A stretch of DNA of 11,746 nt from Thermoplasmata archaeon. GTDB lineage: Archaea; Thermoplasmatota; Thermoplasmata; Lutacidiplasmatales; UBA184. The notes under the pieces are model-generated. The model made no database searches, was not told where the DNA came from, and was given only the letters and a program-made list of their open reading frames with translations. Numbering within the stretch: the first letter of the stretch is position 1; each line of letters opens with the position of its first letter. The DNA is taken from the NCBI GenBank assembly GCA_030042955.1, contig JASHYQ010000176.1, positions 1-11,746 of the forward strand, read 5' to 3'. Of this stretch, positions 1 through 6,800 are shown piece by piece. A program made the position numbers and the translations under genes.

Positions 1-35
1 GCGTGTGCCCATCGTTCGCTTCACCGAGAGCTAGT

Positions 36-317
36 TCACGGAATGGGTGGTTCCGACGCCGGCTGTCGTCGTGGGAAATCGCCCCTATGGGGGTCCGGGC
101 GCGCGGCCTCGTACGGCGGCGGGTCCAGGGACTCGACCAGCGGGAACTGATGGCTTCGGAAGGCGCCCTCGAAGCAGCCCACGAGCCGGTCCACCTCCCC
201 CAGCTCGACCTGGATAGGGGCGACGCAGGGCCAGGTGACCTCTCCCGAGGCGGCCCCTCTCTCGAGCCGTTCGAGGGGAGCTCGAGCCGCCCCAGCTGTG
301 CCCGACGGGTCGCTCAA
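36..317 (-). CDS. possible small hypothetical protein, divergent from heme operon
   Basis: I do not recognise this. On the minus strand a frame ending at TGA (38-36) has near-exclusive G/C third positions over about 50 codons (roughly 240-90) and a balanced, protein-like composition, with short stretches such as VELGEVDRLVGCFEGAF and FPLVESLDPPPYEA. The end of the frame becomes Pro/Arg-rich and looks less coding. No good start is visible. A TTG at 317-315 is one option, and in-frame GTG codons further in are others. If real, it is transcribed divergently from the heme operon, with start regions about 45 nt apart. The plus-strand frame over the same bases is Arg-rich and reads like a shadow. 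Composition is the only support, so it could be a chance ORF or the remnant of a gene. Confidence 0.3.
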   Translation of the reverse strand: MSDPSGTAGAARAPLERLERGAASGEVTWPCVAPIQVELGEVDRLVGCFEGAFRSHQFPLVESLDPPPYEAARPDPHRGDFPRRQPASEPPIP

Positions 318-348
318 CTCAAGTGCACGGCCCGGCTCCTTCGGACCC

Positions 349-354
349 GAGGAG
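349..354 (+). promoter_or_regulatory. Shine-Dalgarno GAGGAG that sets the radical SAM start
   Basis: GAGGAG lies 6 nt before the GTG at 361. It favours that GTG over the upstream in-frame ATG at 235, whose extra 42 codons encode Ser/Ala/Arg-rich, non-conserved-looking residues, and over the ATG at 460, which would cut off the WDFGQAP segment before the cluster motif. Confidence 0.6.
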
Positions 355-360
355 CGGACC

Positions 361-1470
361 GTGGCTACGCACCCGGTTCTGGGGGGGCCCGGGAGCCCGC
401 CCACCCGGACCCCCGGGAGCCCCGGCACGCGCCCCCCGTGGGACTTCGGACAGGCTCCCATGCTCATCGCCTGGGAGCTCACTCGGGCGTGTGCCCTCAA
501 GTGCCGCCACTGCCGCGCGACCGCGATCCCGGCGCGCAACGCCGGTGAGCTCAGCCTCGCCGAGATCTCTCGGGTGCTCGAAGAGGTCGCAGACCTGCGT
601 CCTCATCGACCGATCATGATCTTCACTGGCGGGGACCCGACGGAACGGCCCGACCTCTCGGAGATCCTGGCCCGTTCGGTCTCTCTCGGGCTCGTCACGG
701 CCGTTTCCCCCAGCGTGACGCCGCGTCTCACCGACGGCGTAATCGCCGGATGGACGCGGGCCGGGGTGCACACCGTCTCGATCAGCATCGACGGGCCTAC
801 GGCTGAGGTCCATGACCACTTCCGCGGCGTCCCCGGTACCTTCGAAGCGTCCCTGGCGGCCGCGCGGTCGGTCGTGGCCCACGGCCTCCCCCTCCAGGTC
901 AACACCTCGGTCTCTGCCGAGACCCCGGGCTCGCTAGAGTCGATGGCCGCGCTCGTCCGCGATCTCGGTGCGCGACGTTGGGAGCTCTTCTTCGTGATCG
1001 GGACCGGGAGGGCCCGCGACCTCCCCGCCCTCTCGGCCGAGGTGACCGAGTCGGCCCTCGTCTGGCTCGCCCGTCACGCCCCGACCGCTCCCTACCGGAT
1101 CACCACGGTCGCAGCCCCCCAGTTCCGACGGGTTCGGGAGGAGCTCGCCGGCCCCGGACAGCGGCCGGAAGGCCCGGCCGTGAAGGAAGGGCGCGGCTTC
1201 GCGTTCATCGACCATCTCGGCAACGTCGCTCCGAACGGCTACCTTCCGCTCGCGGCCGGGAACGTCCGGGGGGAGCCGTTCAGCGCGATCTACCGGGAGA
1301 GCCCGCTCTTCCGCGTCCTGCGCGATGCGAGCCAGCTGCGCGGGCGGTGCGGCCGGTGCCCGTTCCGGGAGGTCTGCGGCGGCTCGCGCGCGCGCGCCTA
1401 CGCCGTGACGGGCGACATCCTCGCCGAGGACCCAGCCTGCCCGTTCCGGCCGGAGATGGCAGCGACGTGA
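361..1470 (+). CDS. radical SAM/SPASM protein, heme-biosynthesis type (AhbD-like)
   Basis: The protein has 369 residues from GTG 361. After a Gly/Pro-rich leader (residues 7-26) comes WDFGQAPMLIAWELTRAC, with the radical SAM cluster motif CX3CX2C at C44, C48 and C51. The SAM-binding GGE-type motif reads TGGDP (89-93). The C-terminal SPASM motif is C330-X2-C333-X5-C339-X20-C360, inside the pattern CGGSRARAYAVTGD. That tail and the leader match the NirJ/AhbC/AhbD-related group of porphyrin-modifying enzymes, and especially, from memory, the bacterial and archaeal TIGR04053-type family. AhbD converts iron-coproporphyrin III to heme by oxidative decarboxylation of two propionates. That reaction is inferred here, because the closest family has no experimental function known to me. 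Its TGA (1468-1470) overlaps the ferrochelatase GTG by 4 nt (GTGA), so the two are probably co-translated. It is not HemN-like, since the cluster motif lacks the fourth Cys of CX3CX2CXC. Confidence 0.85.
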   Translation: MATHPVLGGPGSPPTRTPGSPGTRPPWDFGQAPMLIAWELTRACALKCRHCRATAIPARNAGELSLAEISRVLEEVADLRPHRPIMIFTGGDPTERPDLSEILARSVSLGLVTAVSPSVTPRLTDGVIAGWTRAGVHTVSISIDGPTAEVHDHFRGVPGTFEASLAAARSVVAHGLPLQVNTSVSAETPGSLESMAALVRDLGARRWELFFVIGTGRARDLPALSAEVTESALVWLARHAPTAPYRITTVAAPQFRRVREELAGPGQRPEGPAVKEGRGFAFIDHLGNVAPNGYLPLAAGNVRGEPFSAIYRESPLFRVLRDASQLRGRCGRCPFREVCGGSRARAYAVTGDILAEDPACPFRPEMAAT

Positions 1471-2414
1471 ACGCGAACGACCCTCGTCCCGTTCTCTTGA
1501 TGGCCCACGGCGCAGCCGAGTCGATCGAAGAGCTTCCGGGGTACTACACGCACGTCCGCGGGAGCCCACCCCCACCGACGCTCCTCGAGGAGCTCACCGA
1601 ACGGTACCGAGCGATCGGGGGCCGCTCGCCCCTCCGGGCGCTCACCTCCTCGCTCGCCGGACGGCTCCAGCACGAGCTCGACCGGCGGCACGAGCCCGGG
1701 ACCTACTCGGTCCACTTCGGTTTCCGCCACACCCCGCCGTACATTGGCGAGGAGGTCGGCTCGCTCCTGAAGGACGGCGCGAACGAGCTCCTCGCGGTCG
1801 TGCTCGCCCCGCATCGGTCGGGGTTCGTCGACCAGGGGTACCGCCGGCCGATCGACGCGGCGCTCCAGTCCGCGGGCCGGTCGACCCCGGTCCGGATCCT
1901 CGCGGGATGGTACCTCGAGCCTTCGTTCGTCGCGCTCGAGGCCGACCTCCTCCGCGAGACGATCGCGCGCCTTTCCCCCGGCGTCTCCGCCGGGAGCCGC
2001 GTGCTGTTCACCGCGCACAGCCTCCCCGTATCGCGGGTCGCGGAGGGGGACCCGTACCGGGAGCAGCTGCGCGAAGGCGCCCGGGCCATCGCCGATAGCG
2101 CGGGCCTCCCCTCCGACCGGTACGCCCTTGCCTGGCAGAGCGCCGGACGGACCAACGACCGGTGGCTCGGACCCGACCTTCGCGACGTGCTGAAGGAGGA
2201 GCGCGCCCGCGGCACCGTGGCGGTCGTCGTCTGCCCCCACGGCTTCGTCTGCGACCACCTCGAGGTCCTCTTCGACATCGACATCGAGGCGCGACAGGTC
2301 GCGGACTCCCTGGGCCTCCGGTTCGAGAGGACCGCGATGCCGAACGACCTTCCCCGGTTCGCGGAGGTTCTCGCCGACGTCGTCGACCGGTCGGAGCGGG
2401 CCCACGGCCGATGA
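1467..2414 (+). CDS. hemH: ferrochelatase (HemH / coproporphyrin ferrochelatase CpfC type)
   Basis: This 315-residue enzyme inserts Fe(II) into a porphyrin. The N-terminus reads VLLMAHGAAES, followed by GYYTHVRG and YRAIGGRSPL, which is very close to the Bacillus-type enzyme. The catalytic pair is present: H184 in FTAHSLP and E266 in CDHLEVLFD, matching B. subtilis H183 and E264 by memory alignment. LAWQSAGRTNDRWLGPD is also conserved. There is no C-terminal Cys set for a [2Fe-2S] cluster and no C-terminal membrane helix, so a soluble protein is expected. The residue at the porphyrin-iron-contacting Tyr13 position of Bacillus is His14. The start is GTG 1467, overlapping the previous stop; the next in-frame ATG is inside strand 1 and too late. 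Its stop overlaps the next ATG (ATGA, 2411-2414). Whether the substrate is coproporphyrin III or protoporphyrin IX cannot be decided from sequence alone. Confidence 0.93.
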   Translation: MNANDPRPVLLMAHGAAESIEELPGYYTHVRGSPPPPTLLEELTERYRAIGGRSPLRALTSSLAGRLQHELDRRHEPGTYSVHFGFRHTPPYIGEEVGSLLKDGANELLAVVLAPHRSGFVDQGYRRPIDAALQSAGRSTPVRILAGWYLEPSFVALEADLLRETIARLSPGVSAGSRVLFTAHSLPVSRVAEGDPYREQLREGARAIADSAGLPSDRYALAWQSAGRTNDRWLGPDLRDVLKEERARGTVAVVVCPHGFVCDHLEVLFDIDIEARQVADSLGLRFERTAMPNDLPRFAEVLADVVDRSERAHGR

Positions 2415-3961
2415 GCGCTTCGCGCGCGCCCGGCCCGGTCGAACCGCCACGGGTGGTCATCGTCGGCGGCGGCATCACGGGTCTCGCCGCCGCGTGGGAG
2501 CTCGAGGCTCAGAGCCGCGCAGGCGTCCTCGCGGTGGATCTCTTCGAGGCCTCCTCGCACCTCGGGGGACCGATCATTTCGGACCGAGGCTCGGGCCACG
2601 TCCTCGAAGGAGGGCCCGACTGCTTCCTGACCACGAAACCGGGGGCGCTCGAGCTCTGTGCGGAGCTCGGCCTCTCAGGTTCGGTGATCGGCGTCCGCCC
2701 CTCGGCCCGACGGGCCTACGTCTACCGCGGGGGCCGGCTCCACCGGATCCCCGCCATCTTCGGACCGGCTCGGTGGACGTCGCTACGGTCCCTGCTGTCC
2801 TCGACGCTGCTCTCGCGGTCCGGTAAGCTTCGGATGGTGCTGGGCGGGGTGCTGGTCCACCTCCGTCCGATCCGCGCCGACGCACAGTCTGCCCTTGGGC
2901 CCCAGCTACGCTCACGATTCGGCGACGAGGCCGTGGAGTGGCTGCTCGAGCCGTTCGTCTCCGGGGTGCACCCCGCGCCGCTCGATCTGCTGAGCGCGTC
3001 GGCGGTAGCGAGCATTCTGCCCCCTCGGTGGGTCGCGAGTGGTCCGGGCCCCGCCGAAACGTCACCCCCGGAGCCGCCCGCACCTCCGCCGACACGGGGC
3101 CGTTCAGTCCGCGCGTTCGCAGGGCCGTTCGCCTCTCTGCGAGAAGGGATGGAAGAGCTTCCCCGGACGCTGGCGGGCCGTCTCGTGGGCGCGCGGGTGC
3201 ATCTGGACCACCCTGTCCTCGAGGTCCGCCGGGAGCAGGGCCGCTTCACCGTCGCGCTCGCGGACGGACGATCGGTCGTCGCCGACAGGGTCGTCCTCGC
3301 CGTCCCCCCTCCGGTGGCGAGCCGGCTCATCGCCCGGGAATCCCCGGCCGCCGCGGCACGCCTCGGTGACGTGCGGATGGAGAGCCTCGTGGTCGTGGCC
3401 GTCGTCTTTGACCGAGCGGAGGTACCGATCCCCCTGGACGGCTCGGGCATCCTGGTCCCGCGCGAGAGCGGCCTACCGGTCTCGGCCTTCACGTGGCTCT
3501 CGGCGAAATGGAACCGCGCCGAAGACGGCTCGGAGCAGGTGGCACTCCGCGTGTTCCTGAGAGTTGACCACGGACGCCTCGACCTTCCTTCGGAGGAAGA
3601 ATCTCTCGCGCTCGCTCAACAGGGGTTGCGCGAGGTGATGGGGATCACAGCGACCCCTCGCTACGCGAGGGTGTTCCCTCACCGGGCCGCGCTCGCGTGG
3701 TACGAGGTCGGGCACGTCGCCCGGATCCGCGAGGTGCGGAGACTCCTTGGCGAGGGGTCCGGGGTCGAGCTCGCCGGAAGTGCCTATGACGGAATCGGGA
3801 TCCCGGACGCGATCCGGTCGGGACGGGACGCCGCGCGCCGCGTGCGGGCCCTCGGCGATCGAAGGGAGGCTGTGGAGGTCCGAGACAACCTTCTCCCCAC
3901 CGCCCCGTCCGCGGCCTCACGGGAGGGTACGCGACCAAGGACCATCGGCAGCGCGGGCTGA
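2411..3961 (+). CDS. hemY: porphyrinogen oxidase (HemY/CgoX type, FAD-dependent)
   Basis: This 516-residue flavoprotein oxidises coproporphyrinogen III or protoporphyrinogen IX to the porphyrin. The N-terminal dinucleotide-binding motif is VVIVGGGITGLAAAWEL (GxGxxG at 19-24), with the ribose-binding acid at E46 and HLGGPI after it. EGGPDCF, LLEPFVSGVHP and the C-terminal FAD motif AGSAYDGIGIPDAI (about 455-468) are typical of HemY. The usual mid-protein segment is replaced by a Pro-rich linker at about 211-232. About 40 residues of low-complexity tail follow the FAD motif. The start is ATG 2411, inside the ATGA overlap with hemH, which implies translational coupling. No transmembrane helix is evident, so it is probably soluble or peripheral. 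It acts just before the ferrochelatase in the pathway even though it is encoded after it. A coproporphyrinogen oxidase (CgoX) role is favoured by the company of a Bacillus-like ferrochelatase, but this is inference. Confidence 0.92.
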   Translation: MSASRAPGPVEPPRVVIVGGGITGLAAAWELEAQSRAGVLAVDLFEASSHLGGPIISDRGSGHVLEGGPDCFLTTKPGALELCAELGLSGSVIGVRPSARRAYVYRGGRLHRIPAIFGPARWTSLRSLLSSTLLSRSGKLRMVLGGVLVHLRPIRADAQSALGPQLRSRFGDEAVEWLLEPFVSGVHPAPLDLLSASAVASILPPRWVASGPGPAETSPPEPPAPPPTRGRSVRAFAGPFASLREGMEELPRTLAGRLVGARVHLDHPVLEVRREQGRFTVALADGRSVVADRVVLAVPPPVASRLIARESPAAAARLGDVRMESLVVVAVVFDRAEVPIPLDGSGILVPRESGLPVSAFTWLSAKWNRAEDGSEQVALRVFLRVDHGRLDLPSEEESLALAQQGLREVMGITATPRYARVFPHRAALAWYEVGHVARIREVRRLLGEGSGVELAGSAYDGIGIPDAIRSGRDAARRVRALGDRREAVEVRDNLLPTAPSAASREGTRPRTIGSAG

Positions 3962-3991
3962 TCCCGCTCCTCGCTTCGGGTTCCGATCCCT

Positions 3992-4038
3992 TGGAAGGGG
4001 TGTCGGCCCGACATCCCGGCCCGGCTGCACCCCTTCCA
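3992..4038 (+). repeat. inverted repeat 1 after the heme operon
   Basis: TGGAAGGGGTG at 3992-4002 is the exact reverse complement of CACCCCTTCCA at 4028-4038, giving 11 bp with a 25-nt loop. It starts 30 nt after the hemY stop. It could be a 3'-end hairpin of the operon mRNA or a protein-binding palindrome. No T-run follows, so it does not look like a classical terminator. Confidence 0.6.
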
Positions 4039-4078
4039 TCACCCAGTGCCCAGCGACGAACCGGCCTCATGGGTGATG
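4037..4078 (+). repeat. inverted repeat 2 after the heme operon
   Basis: CATCACCCA at 4037-4045 is the exact reverse complement of TGGGTGATG at 4070-4078, giving 9 bp with a 24-nt loop. It shares two bases with the last arm of inverted repeat 1, so the two stems sit back to back and are mutually exclusive only at those bases. The right arm covers part of the ATG at 4069-4071. Confidence 0.55.
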
Positions 4079-4301
4079 AGGAGCTACAACGGACGACCGG
4101 TCTGGCCGGCTCGGGGGGAGGGTTGCCTCTACGTGGGGCGGTGGCAGCGGCGGCGAGAGCATCATCGGCCTCGGGACCGCTACGTTCTACGCTATCGTCG
4201 CGACCGTGCTCGTCGTGGTCGGCGTCGCCGTGCTAGTCCTGTGGATGCGCGGGAAGAAGCCGTCTCGCTCGCCGAGCAACGACGGACCGACCACGAACTG
4301 A
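4069..4301 (+). pseudogene. C-terminal membrane-anchor fragment (frameshifted or start-less small membrane protein)
   Basis: From 4080 to the TGA at 4299-4301 one frame reads a Gly/Ser linker (GGGSGGES), then a clear transmembrane helix (FYAIVATVLVVVGVAVLVLW), then a basic stop-transfer segment (MRGKK) and a polar tail. This is the usual C-terminal anchor of an archaeal surface or tail-anchored protein. The frame is preceded by two consecutive in-frame stops (TGATGA, 4074-4079) and has no ATG, GTG or TTG before the helix. An ATG at 4069 opens a neighbouring frame. One missing G in the six-G run at 4113-4118 would join it to the anchor as a protein of about 77 residues. So this is either a frameshifted small gene, a sequencing error in the G run, or the remnant of a larger surface protein. 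Confidence 0.5.
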
Positions 4302-4701
4302 CCCTCCGCCTCGGCGAGGGAACAGGGAGAGTCCGCTCCGACCGGAGCCGGCTCAGAAAGCCGCCCGAGTTCGGTGATCGACCGAGTCCGAATCTTGTCG
4401 AGACCGAGAGCGCGCCGAGGGCAATCTACCCGAATGCCACGTGTTAGGACCTGCGACACCGACCGACGTCGATTATGGGCGGGTATGCCCCTTCCAGCGT
4501 TGGTGGTGTGGCGCGCAAAGTCATAGTCGGCTCTCTGACCAATCCTGGACCCGGCTGGGTGAGACGCACGCGTCACTAGCAAGCCGCGGTTGCCAAACGT
4601 ACGGGCGTGGATTCCCCGGCCCGCGCCGCTTGCCTTGCCTCGCGAGCACGAGCATCGAAGGGCCAACTTTCAAGAGCCGACGGCCGTGTGTGCCGCACGC
4701 A
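4302..4701. other. gene-poor stretch before the SRPBCC gene
   Basis: About 400 nt hold open frames on both strands, but their residue composition is Arg/Ser/Pro-rich and carries no recognisable motif. I see no tRNA arms, no long repeat and no strong promoter. A mildly AT-richer patch at 4664-4673 lies about 30-38 nt before the next ATG and is the only place a TATA-like box might be. Confidence 0.4.
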
Positions 4702-5181
4702 ATGCCCGAAAACAGCCGACGTGTCTACGCAACTCACGTCGGGCGGGTCTCCAAGATCATCGCCGCCCCGATCGGTTACGTGTACGACTGGTGCACCGAC
4801 TATCGAGCCGACGACGGTAGGTACTCGAGGTCCAAACCTAGGTTCCGCGTCATGGAGCTGCGGGCCGACCGGGTCGTTCGCATCCGGTACTCCAGTCCCA
4901 GGACGAAGCAGCTCGCGGTGGCTGTGGAACTCGTCCGTCTGCGGCCGCCGAACGCTTGGCACCTTGATCAGATCGATGAATCAGACTTCAATTCTGTTGA
5001 CTACAAGCTCACCCGGTTGGGCCCCAAGAAGACTCGGATCTCCATCGTCCTCGTGGAGCGCTGGATGGTCCCGAAGTTCCCTCCAAGGTCTGAATGGGTT
5101 CGAAGGGCGAGCGTTTTCTGGGATGGATTGGTGGCCGCCCTGGAAGCACATTTCCGGCAAGGGCTTCCGGCCAGAGGTTGA
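4702..5181 (+). CDS. SRPBCC (START/Bet v 1-like) superfamily protein
   Basis: The protein has 159 residues from ATG 4702. The first strand and helix, with a pattern like HVGRVSKIIAAPIGYVYDW followed by CTDYRADD, match the SRPBCC helix-grip fold. In this fold the first strand ends in an 'xAPxxxVW' turn and the helices line a hydrophobic pocket. Alternating strands follow (RFRVMEL, RVVRIRYSS, LAVAVELVRL, WHLDQI, TRISIVLVERW), and a long C-terminal helix (RRASVFWDGLVAALEAHF) closes the pocket. Members bind lipids, polyketides or other hydrophobic ligands, and the ligand cannot be inferred here. The frame is open upstream to 4441, but that part is Cys/Arg/Pro-rich and has no fold-like pattern, so the first Met at the conserved region is preferred. 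Third positions are less GC-rich than in the heme operon. It converges with the next minus-strand gene. Confidence 0.75.
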   Translation: MPENSRRVYATHVGRVSKIIAAPIGYVYDWCTDYRADDGRYSRSKPRFRVMELRADRVVRIRYSSPRTKQLAVAVELVRLRPPNAWHLDQIDESDFNSVDYKLTRLGPKKTRISIVLVERWMVPKFPPRSEWVRRASVFWDGLVAALEAHFRQGLPARG

Positions 5182-5363
5182 AGACGGACCGAAGCCCGCC
5201 GCGGGTCCGGGCTCGGTCGTCTCGAGACCTTCCCATGTCGTGAGTAGAGAACAGGTTCCCCGCGCCGTACCCCCTCGCCCCGCCCGGTCGAACCCGGCAC
5301 ACCGGGTCTGGATCGACGTCCTCCAAGACCGCCGAAAAGCTTCGATGATTCAGGCCGGACCCA

Positions 5364-5834
5364 TCAGCTAGATCTCACTAGAAGCTGGATCGTCCCGAAC
5401 CCCCCAGTGGCTCCGGTCACGCCACCGTCCCAAGTTGCCCCAACAGCCCCATCCGAGGAGAAGACCGTGGGTTGGGACATATCGCAATTGAGGGGAATTG
5501 GGTAGATCAGGAACGCGAAGGCCGCCCCGGTCGATTCATTCCCTGTCACGTTGACGACATCGCAGTCCATGGTATTGTAGCCGTAGACTGCGAATAGGAC
5601 CCTCTGGAACGACACGCGCGCCAGCTCGGCCGGGACAAACCCCACCCCAGACCAGTCGAGTTTCGCGTTGCAGGACCAGTACGTCGACGCGCCAATAGTC
5701 ACGGTCGTCGCCTCCGGGCAGGTCTGAACGCCGGGGGAGCTCGCGGGTGCGGAGGGTGACAACAGCGCTCCCACGACAGTGCCACCGGCGAGCATTACCA
5801 CGATCATGATGATCGCCGCAAGAACCGACGCCAT
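5364..5834 (-). CDS. small N-terminally anchored, disulfide-rich surface protein
   Basis: The protein has 156 residues from ATG 5834. A hydrophobic N-terminus (residues 3-25, VLAAIIMIVVMLAGG...) acts as an uncleaved signal anchor or a type IV pilin-like stem. It is followed by a Ser/Pro/Ala linker and an extracellular domain with four Cys (C39, then in YWSCNA, TMDCDV and PLNCDM) that could form two disulfides. Two N-glycosylation sequons (NVT, NES) occur close together. The rest is Gly/Ser/Thr/Val-rich beta-type sequence. I recognise no named family. Archaeal pilin-like proteins share the short N-terminus followed by a hydrophobic helix, but a clear prepilin peptidase site is not visible. In-frame codons upstream (SDKSVVR) lack a start codon. 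A TATA-like box about 30 nt before the ATG fits a leaderless mRNA. Confidence 0.65.
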   Translation of the reverse strand: MASVLAAIIMIVVMLAGGTVVGALLSPSAPASSPGVQTCPEATTVTIGASTYWSCNAKLDWSGVGFVPAELARVSFQRVLFAVYGYNTMDCDVVNVTGNESTGAAFAFLIYPIPLNCDMSQPTVFSSDGAVGATWDGGVTGATGGFGTIQLLVRSS

Positions 5835-5847
5835 CCGTACGACCGAC

Positions 5848-6018
5848 TTATCCGACGACCTCGTATACGTCTTTGCCGCGACCCTCAGTCCACCACCCGA
5901 GGCCGCGCCCGATTGGCAGGGAGTGAAAGGTCACGGCTAGCCCCGTCGTTGCGGGAATCCTCTCATCCCGCGAGTTCGGCAAGACCACCGGGACCATGTC
6001 GTCCGGACCGAGACGCAC
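5848..6018 (-). CDS. possible 56-residue small protein upstream of the surface-protein gene
   Basis: From GTG 6018 a minus-strand frame runs to TAA at 5850-5848 and ends 13 nt before the ATG of the surface protein. A purine-rich GGGAGGGGG stretch just upstream of the GTG could serve as a ribosome site. The peptide is well mixed in composition (for example DDMVPVVLPNSRDERIPATT and GLGWWTEGRGKDVYEVVG), and about three quarters of third positions are G/C. I do not recognise it. Against it, the TATA-like box of the downstream gene lies inside this frame and the ORF is short enough to arise by chance. Confidence 0.25.
   Translation of the reverse strand: MRLGPDDMVPVVLPNSRDERIPATTGLAVTFHSLPIGRGLGWWTEGRGKDVYEVVG
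5864..5867 (-). promoter_or_regulatory. candidate TATA box for the surface-protein gene
   Basis: On the minus strand an AT-richer core (GTATAC) in a GC-rich surrounding is centred about 30 nt upstream of the ATG at 5834. Archaeal TATA boxes lie about 26-30 nt before the transcription start, so this fits transcription beginning at or next to the ATG. Spacing and base contrast are the only evidence. Confidence 0.3.
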
Positions 6019-6248
6019 GTCCCCCTCCCTGCGGGGCTAGAGCTGCCCGAAACCCATCCCGTACCCCTTCGAGCCGGCCAAGATAGGGTAGGGATCAAGG
6101 GCGCGTGGCGGTCCGCCTGCGGAGATGCCGTGTCAACTCCAAGAAGCGACCCCGCAACGATGAACGCCGTCCCGCACCGCTCAGGGCGAGACGGGGATAC
6201 GCACGCGCCGGCCAAGTCGGAGGCCTGCTGCGTTGTCCGCTGCTCGGG
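6019..6248. other. intergenic stretch without a supported gene
   Basis: This stretch follows the stop of the minus-strand hypothetical gene at 6249 and precedes the weak small ORF at 6018. A longer minus-strand frame exists here (from about 6215) but is Arg/Ser/Trp-rich with no conserved pattern. I see no RNA gene. Confidence 0.35.
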
Positions 6249-6659
6249 TCACTCGGGCTCTCGTCGGAGGAGGACGGCCCGAAAGCCGTTCGGGACGCCG
6301 ACGAGCACCACGGGCTGGGAACCTCCGAACCGTGCCGGATCGAGGGTGAGCTCTAGCTGAAGACTCCCCGCAGCTTTCTCGATACCGTCCTGTATCTCCT
6401 CCGCGAACCGGTTCATGTCGCGGGGCCGGACCTTGTCCCGGAGGAGGCGGACCTGCCCCTCCGTCAGGGAGGCGTTGACGTCCACGAGCTGCGGATAGAC
6501 GTTGACGGAGATCTCGGGCTCGTGGAGTTCGGGGTGCGTTCGAAAGAGGTCGGTGCGGAGGACGACGTCGCGAACGGCCGAATAGACGCGGAACCTGAGC
6601 CGTTCTCGGGCTGTGATGGCCCGCTCCCGGTCCCTTCCAGACCTTTCTTCGGGGTCCAC
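6249..6659 (-). CDS. conserved-looking hypothetical protein, soluble
   Basis: The protein has 136 residues from GTG 6659, which is preceded by GGGAG at 4-nt spacing. I recognise no family. A charged N-terminal helix (DRERAITARERLRFRVYSAVRDVVL) leads into alternating strand and helix segments: EISVNVYPQLVDVNASL, then a helix with TEGQVRLLRDKV, then MNRFAEEIQDGIEKAAGSLQLELTLDP, and a final strand pair QPVVLVGVPNGFRAVLLRR. There is no signal peptide, membrane helix or Cys pair. The balanced composition and GC-rich third positions support a real gene. It is the last member of a minus-strand series that starts with the zinc-ribbon gene, separated from the upstream gene by about 140 nt. Confidence 0.6.
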   Translation of the reverse strand: MDPEERSGRDRERAITARERLRFRVYSAVRDVVLRTDLFRTHPELHEPEISVNVYPQLVDVNASLTEGQVRLLRDKVRPRDMNRFAEEIQDGIEKAAGSLQLELTLDPARFGGSQPVVLVGVPNGFRAVLLRREPE

Positions 6660-6800
6660 GGTTCTCCCAGAGGGTCACGAGACCGCCACACCCTAAAGCG
6701 CCTGGGTCGAAAGGGGCGAGCGCGCTCCGCCCGCACCCCTGCAGGGGTTCGTGGACCGTGAGTGGCTGCTGGACACTAGCGAGGCTCGCTCAGCGACCCC

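Noticed and set aside
235..360. N-terminal extension of the radical SAM protein from ATG 235
   Set aside because: The 42 extra codons are low-complexity, while a good Shine-Dalgarno sits before GTG 361.
388..422. Direct repeat CCCGGGAGCCC (388-398 and 412-422)
   Set aside because: Explained by the repetitive Gly/Pro/Ser coding of the radical SAM leader.
3..548. Long plus-strand ORF before and into the radical SAM gene
   Set aside because: Arg/Gly/Pro-rich with no motif. It overlaps the radical SAM gene in another frame, and the minus strand has better codon statistics over its first half.
4187..4666. Minus-strand ORF of 159 codons over the gene-poor stretch
   Set aside because: Composition is Arg/Thr/Ser-rich with no motif, and it overlaps the membrane-anchor reading on the other strand.
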